Origin: Fasciola hepatica
Lineage: Eukaryota; Platyhelminthes; Trematoda; Plagiorchiida; Fasciolidae
Length of the DNA: 64,000 bases
Reading direction: 5' to 3'
Assembly (NCBI GenBank): GCA_948099385.1
Contig: CANUEZ040000024.1
Location: 27,997,001-28,061,000, forward strand
The notes under the pieces are model-generated. The model saw only the letters and a program-made list of their open reading frames with translations. It was not told the origin of the DNA and ran no database searches. Position 1 is the stretch's first letter. Every line of letters starts with the position of its first letter. The translations under genes and the position numbers were made by a program. This document shows, one piece after another, positions 59,330 to 64,000 of this stretch.

Positions 59330-60440
59330 TGGTGGGTTAACGCCCCAACACCTCCTTCTGATCTGAAAGCCGCATTTGATTCACTGAACCGCACAGATCT
59401 CTGGAGTCGCTTCTCATTGGAAGTGGTGCCAGGAAAGTGAATTTCATTGGTCCAGTGCTTGTACGCAAGCAGCCGGGGCCGGGCTTGTGCTCATGGCGAT
59501 ATTTCCCCTGAGTTCATCACGGAAAGAAGTGTTCGTCAGGGTTGCCGTCTTTCACCCTTCCTCTTCAATTTCGTGATTGAATTGATTCTTGAAATAGCCC
59601 TATCCTCGTGTGAGAATAGCGGCGTCGATCTTTTCTCAGGCAGTAAACTGTTTTATTTGGAATATGCGGACGATATTGTTTTCCTGAGTGGAGATCCAGG
59701 TAAGTTCCAAGCTTCCTTAGATAGCCTAAACAACAGAGTAGCAATGTTTGAGATGCGTTTTGCACCTTCAAGGTGTAAAATGCTGTTGCAGGATTGGGTT
59801 GGCTCAACACCAAACCTTGTTGGCAGGGTAAGCTCTAGCTGAAGTAGATAAAATTTGTTACCTGGGCAGTTACATCTCACTAGGTGGACAGATAGCGGAT
59901 GGAGTGTCATCGCGTATACAGAAGACGCGTTTGGCTTTTGCCAACCTCCGTCATCTGTGGCGCCGGTGTGACATCCGATTATCTGTTGAGGGTCGAGTGT
60001 ACACTGAGGTGGTTGGGTCTGTTCTTCTGCTCCGCTCAGAAACATGGCCGTTAAGGGTAGAAGATAGGCGAAGACTGTCGGTGTTCATGCACCGCTGTCC
60101 CCGCAGCTTTGTCCGAATATAGCTGGAACACCGTATCAACGACGCTGAGAATATGAGAGATGTTTTTGGAACAGGGGGTTACTCAGTGGATCAGGCATTG
60201 ATTTTGAACAGGTTGAGGTGGCTGAGACATGTTTTACGCTTCCCTTCCGATGAGCTTTTCTCTTTGCGGCAGTTAGTTTTTGGAGGGTAGATGGAAGTAG
60301 TCGGTCCATGAGATTGCAAAACGGCATGAAAACCCTGGCCGGTGGGCATAGCCAACTGGAAAAGGGAAGGCTTTCCTATTGGGGTCAACGTGGTCCGCCT
60401 ACCAAATGGTTGGAAACATTAAGTGATACGGCTATATGTC
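59330..60440 (+). pseudogene. RTE-type LINE reverse transcriptase, 3' part
   Basis: At about 59355-59440 'LKAAFDSLNRTDLWSRF' gives motif A. The open piece 59447-59842 has 'ERSVRQGCRLSPFLFNFVIELIL' (motif B), 'LEYADDIVFLSGDPGKFQASLDSLN' with YADD at 59663-59674, and 'FEMRFAPSRCKMLLQDW'. After a frame change, 'CYLGSYISLGGQIADGVSSRIQKTRLAFANLRHLWRR' and 'GRVYTEVVGSVLLLRSETWPLRVEDRRRL' continue to 60122, and 'LILNRLRWLRHVLRFPSDE' lies at about 60200-60260. It is an RTE-type pol of a kind common in flukes, truncated at the 5' end and broken by stops. Confidence 0.9.
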
Positions 60441-61370
60441 ACGATCAGTGACGTAGTTGCATTCGGACTCGTTCTTTGCTTTGTTGGGGTCCATACGTCC
60501 CTTTAATTTTTGAATTTTTTCATTTTATGTTTCCACTCTTTCTGTTGCTTACTGAATGATGCTAAAATGTAGCAGCGGAAACAAGAGCATAGAAGTGTGA
60601 GGATATCGGTGGCATCAACTAAAACTAAATTGTTGGTGTATACCTTTGGAATGGACGTCCCATCTCCGTACAAATCTGTTCGTGCTATTCCGTTTTCCAT
60701 GTTTTGCAACCGAATGCTGCTTCAGTAATCAGGTTCTATGATTGAAACACAAGTTTTCTTTAGCCTTATCAGTCATGTTTTTTTTACTTTTCTTGACTGA
60801 TCGGCCATATGACATCTGGCCACCTTTACTCCTCGACCACGAAGAGACGGTGTTTTCTGTTTGTGACCGTTCATAACTCTCATCGAATTTAAGTTTCTCT
60901 CCTGTCTTCAGTTTTTTCTTGTTTGTCGCACAGTCCTTTACTGTTGTAGTTATTTTATCATCGCAGAATCCTACACTATTTACGGAGAGTTCGATAGTCT
61001 TCTGACATTATATCGAGTTCGGGTGCGTCTGCCCGGGTGACAATCAAACGCAAATGGCTAACGAAAGGTTTTCATTCTACAATCTTTTCTTCCTGTCGAA
61101 GTTTACGCGACTATCGCCCGCTGCAGGACAAGTCAGCTCCATGATTATCCCGAAAACTATTCATGGGATTCTTGGAATTATACCACGAGGCGGTGTCACA
61201 AGCAACTTTCGGTCGCCCAGTCGGGGGTCGGAAGTAACTCAGTGGTAACTTGTCCGGCTATTTTTCTTCACAATACATCACCAGCATTTCTGTAGCGGCT
61301 GTTTGCGGCCGCCAAACTCGTTAAGAAGCGGTTGCAACCTTAGAGCGTAGGCATGCCCTTTTTAGAAATA
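60441..61370. other. AT-rich unassigned DNA
   Basis: About 0.9 kb following the RTE piece; it could be 3' noncoding sequence of that element, but no simple 3' tail is clear. No gene recognised. Confidence 0.4.
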
Positions 61371-61725
61371 GTTATCTGTACTGTGGTCTTCTATGGAAAA
61401 GATTGCTGCTCCTCAGGAGCATCCAATACCGGTACCAGGTCTTCCACTGGCCATAGGCAGTCTTCCTCGGCTACTCACTTTTCATAGTCACATCAATGGA
61501 TAATAGTTGGATACAATTAAAATTAAACATATTTTTCCACATCCCAGACACTGGCTTATTTCAGAAATCCAGTAGTACAACTCGTTGACCCTCATCAGTC
61601 GTGCACTGAGGTATGTAACCGGCCAAACAAAAGTTGACCGATCTCTCTGATGGGCCAAGAATCTAGCTTAGCCTCAGTTCCTCTGACCGACTGGATGTTT
61701 CCAGTCTGCTTGTTTAAGTCAACCC
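61371..61725 (+). repeat. Second copy of the 172-530 repeat
   Basis: Diverged direct copy of 172-530, sharing for example GATTGCTGCTC, GGAGCATCCAATACC, CTCATCAGTCGT, GGCCAAACAAAAGTTGACCG and TTAGCCTCA. Here it is not followed or preceded by an inverted copy. On the minus strand both copies can be read as 'STFVWPVTHLNERLMRV' and 'STFVWPVTYLSARLMRV', so the repeat may derive from a BEL/Pao pol region downstream of RNase H. Confidence 0.82.
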
Positions 61726-63010
61726 GGTCCAAAGGTGCAGGACCCCATCACCATTTTAAGTCATGCCACTCTGAAAACGACGCACCCTGTGGCTCGTCCG
61801 TTCCGGTCATCAGCTGGTGTAAGCTCCACTCTGTTTTCAGAACTAACGGTCAGCAGTTGGAGAGACGGTGCAATTTTCCTAGCATTGAGGCGCTGATTAC
61901 AATGATTTTATTTTCCCCAAAATTATCTCACCTTTCGATTTATTCTAGTTTTCTATTTATTGGACGATTTAATTTCGTATCTCACCTCGCCACGGTATAT
62001 TGGTAAAATTCAAGTCGCTTCCTCCCTACTGAATATTTTCCTTAGCGGCCAATCGACTTCTGAGGTGAATTTGCTCCGACCTAGCAGAACATATATAAGC
62101 AGCTGAGTTACTTTTTACCCGAAGCACAAGATTTGGGCGCTCAATGGGGCAGTAAACTTACATCAGTCAATAAACCCATTTGTTATTATTCGAGCTAGGG
62201 GGCTAGTGTAGCTTCGACTACAGCTGTTTCTTCGCTGATCATAAATTACCCTGTAAGAGAGCTAAAATCTCCTGGCCGATTGTTTCTGAACGGTGCTAAT
62301 GCTGTCAAAAACCCAGCCGATGGCAACGCGAAATCCACTCTGGAGACTCAATACACGTGGTGAGAAACCTGTAGTCTACCGCTTCACAGTAACTAGCGTA
62401 CTCTGAAGCTATCCACTAATGCTCCGGCTGCGCGACAAATCGATGCAGAACCCAAATCAAGAACACAATCGCTCTGCGAGCTCTAAGGTACCGATAGAAG
62501 GCAAAAATATAAGTAAAAACGAGATCATACCTTTGACAGTGAGCCTAAGTTACTATCCAGCAGAAAACATAGTCAGAAATAGGGCAAAAATTCTGTAAAA
62601 AAGGGAACAGTTGGTCAAAAGAGTAAATAGTAAGTACCTGTCCTGAGGTCCAAACAAACAGAGCAAGTTCTCAACGCCTAATCAGGATCAAAGAACCATT
62701 TCCTGAGAGTGGCAGACAAAAATCAGCGTAAACGAGCTGAACCCCTGCTGTCAGTCGACGTAAACGAGAAAGTGAGACCAAGCCGTAATAAAACGAAATT
62801 GTGTTTAATCCGTGAGACTCACTACCGTACCAACCGTCCGTAAAGTAATCTCAGTAAGAAAGCACGACCATAAAAGAAACGGTAAGGGTACCAAGCGCAG
62901 ATTAAATGCCGACTGCAAAACAGTGTCAGCATGAATTAAGTTAGAGAAAGCCGTCCAACATTGGTCGGGGAGTATATGAATGTAAGAAGAATAGGAATTC
63001 TCCAGTCAAT
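61726..63010. other. Unassigned DNA
   Basis: Mixed sequence, A/G-rich on the + strand from about 62.4 kb. No gene recognised; the second half may be decayed LINE sequence leading into the fragment at 63011. Confidence 0.4.
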
Positions 63011-63290
63011 ATGGATGTTGCGAAGAAATTGGCATCCTTGAGACTACTTCCTCCTGAATGGACGCGGATGGGAGAAAACGTGACCGAAACACTTAGACGT
63101 CTAAAATGGACGTCGATGTTCGGCGTTCCTCACTTCTATATCAAACAGAACTCGTCCCCGGGAGGCTTCAGTCTCAAACTGAAGGAGTTCAGAGCACTGC
63201 TAAGTATTCGGGCCAACTTTTTCTCTTTTGGATTGGCCAATGCATGTAATAAACTTCCGTAAGAGGTAGTTTTCACACATTTCATTCATT
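63011..63290 (+). pseudogene. LINE reverse transcriptase C-terminal fragment
   Basis: 'LLPPEWTRMGENVTETLRRLKWTSMF' and 'LKLKEFRALLSIRANFFSFGLANACNKLP', the C-terminal block of CR1/Jockey-like RTs, normally 'RRxRGDLIExFKI ... FFSxRVVNxWNxLP'. Stops at 63260-63262. No RT core upstream. Confidence 0.72.
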
Positions 63291-63479
63291 TCAAGTCTAG
63301 CCTGGACTAGGTCCAGACTTCAGTGTTCCCCGCCTTTCTCTTGAACCCAAGTTTCCTACCCTTTCCTTTTATTTAAACTCATGGCAATTCTTGTCACACA
63401 TCTTAATTCCACCCCCCTAGAAGTCACTAACCCTTGATCTTCTGTGTACATTAAGATCGTAGAGCAGGAGCAGAGAGTT

Positions 63480-63900
63480 TTCAGGAGATGGTTTACCCAC
63501 TTCGGTGGCTCAGTTGTGAGCAGTGCCTCGTGAGACTGACCCGCACTCACTAAAACGCCGAAGACTTCGGAGTGACTTAGTAGAAGCCTTCAAAACGATG
63601 AAGGGAATAGCTTACATTTCTGGAGGAGTGAGGTCGTTGTTGATGCCTAGCAGAAACACGGTAGTCCTAGGACGTGTCCTTAAATTCCGGAGGGAGAGAA
63701 TATGGACTCGACTGAGAGCAAAAAGTTTCCCCTTTAGGATGGTGAATGATTGGAATAGACTACCGGACGAAGTGGTTGCACCGTTGACAGTGAACGACTT
63801 CAAGAAATGGCTTAATGAAAAGTGGAACAGCGTGTTTCTCTTACAATCCGCCCCTCGCCTTACTCCCCCTTCAGCTGTCTCTCTTCTCCGTCTACCTTAG
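63480..63900 (+). pseudogene. Second LINE reverse transcriptase C-terminal fragment
   Basis: An open frame (63523-63900) gives 'LKRRRLRSDLVEAFKTMKGIAYI', 'LKFRRERIWTRLRAKSFPFRMVNDWNRLPDEVV' and 'VNDFKKWLNEKWN', the same C-terminal block as the preceding fragment but different in sequence, so it comes from another LINE subfamily. The frame ends at TAG 63898-63900 and the probable 3' noncoding part runs to the window end. No RT core precedes it. Confidence 0.82.
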
Positions 63901-64000
63901 CACTTTTGAGCCGTTAGTTTTGAGTGAATTCTTGTAGCTCACGGCCCTATGGATGGATGGCCACTAGCTGCTAGCAGCTGACAACGGCGACCTTGTGGAC

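Overview
The window is eukaryotic, repeat-saturated DNA. I recognise no host gene, tRNA, rRNA, operon or prokaryotic signal. Every stretch whose protein I can recognise is a retroelement in some state of decay: BEL/Pao and Ty3/Gypsy LTR elements, an RTE-type LINE, several CR1/Jockey-like LINE pieces and one Penelope-like fragment. This mix, including Gypsy polyproteins of the CsRn1 type, and the moderate GC content fit a parasitic flatworm (fluke or pseudophyllidean tapeworm). The species is inference from remembered family resemblance, not a database match.

Layout, 1-23.7 kb: a short foldback palindrome (1-352) runs into a minus-strand decayed BEL/Pao element (about 450-4011, 'B-left'). A large inverted repeat follows. 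Arm 1942-6569 is nearly identical, reverse-complemented, to arm 18746-23377 (about 4.63 kb each). Each arm holds the 5' LTR and gag of the same BEL/Pao copy plus about 2.5 kb of flank. In the right arm ('B-right', 21306-23662) nearly all of pol is missing and gag/protease runs straight into a second LTR. The 12.2-kb spacer contains the best-preserved element of the window, BEL/Pao 'A' (7587-14228). It has 355-bp LTRs differing at about 7 positions, all domains in the order gag, protease, RT, A17/RNase H, integrase, and several inactivating lesions. The rest of the spacer (14.2-18.7 kb) is purine-rich on the + strand and carries a diverged direct copy of the inner end of the arms.

Layout, 23.7-43 kb: unrecognised DNA, then two Gypsy elements head to head ('C' minus, about 25880-27325; 'D' plus, about 27470-29735), a Penelope-like fragment (about 32347-32784) and a LINE RT (37085-38100), separated by long unassignable stretches.

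Layout, 43-64 kb: a third BEL/Pao copy ('H', minus, 43190-46382) with a 368-bp 5' LTR and an internal deletion fusing gag to the RT YVDD box; a CR1/Jockey-like LINE (46867-48565); a LINE ORF1 piece next to an RT C-terminus (52605-53960); a Gypsy gag-protease piece ('G', 55750-57110); an RTE-type RT (59330-60440); a second, uninverted copy of the foldback sequence (61371-61725); and two successive LINE C-termini (63011-63290, 63480-63900).

No genes cooperate in a pathway here; the relations are those of nested and rearranged mobile elements. I did not find a new biochemical system. The most notable structures are the 4.6-kb inverted duplication with its one-sided pol loss, the foldback palindrome, and the microhomology-type internal deletions in BEL/Pao copies.
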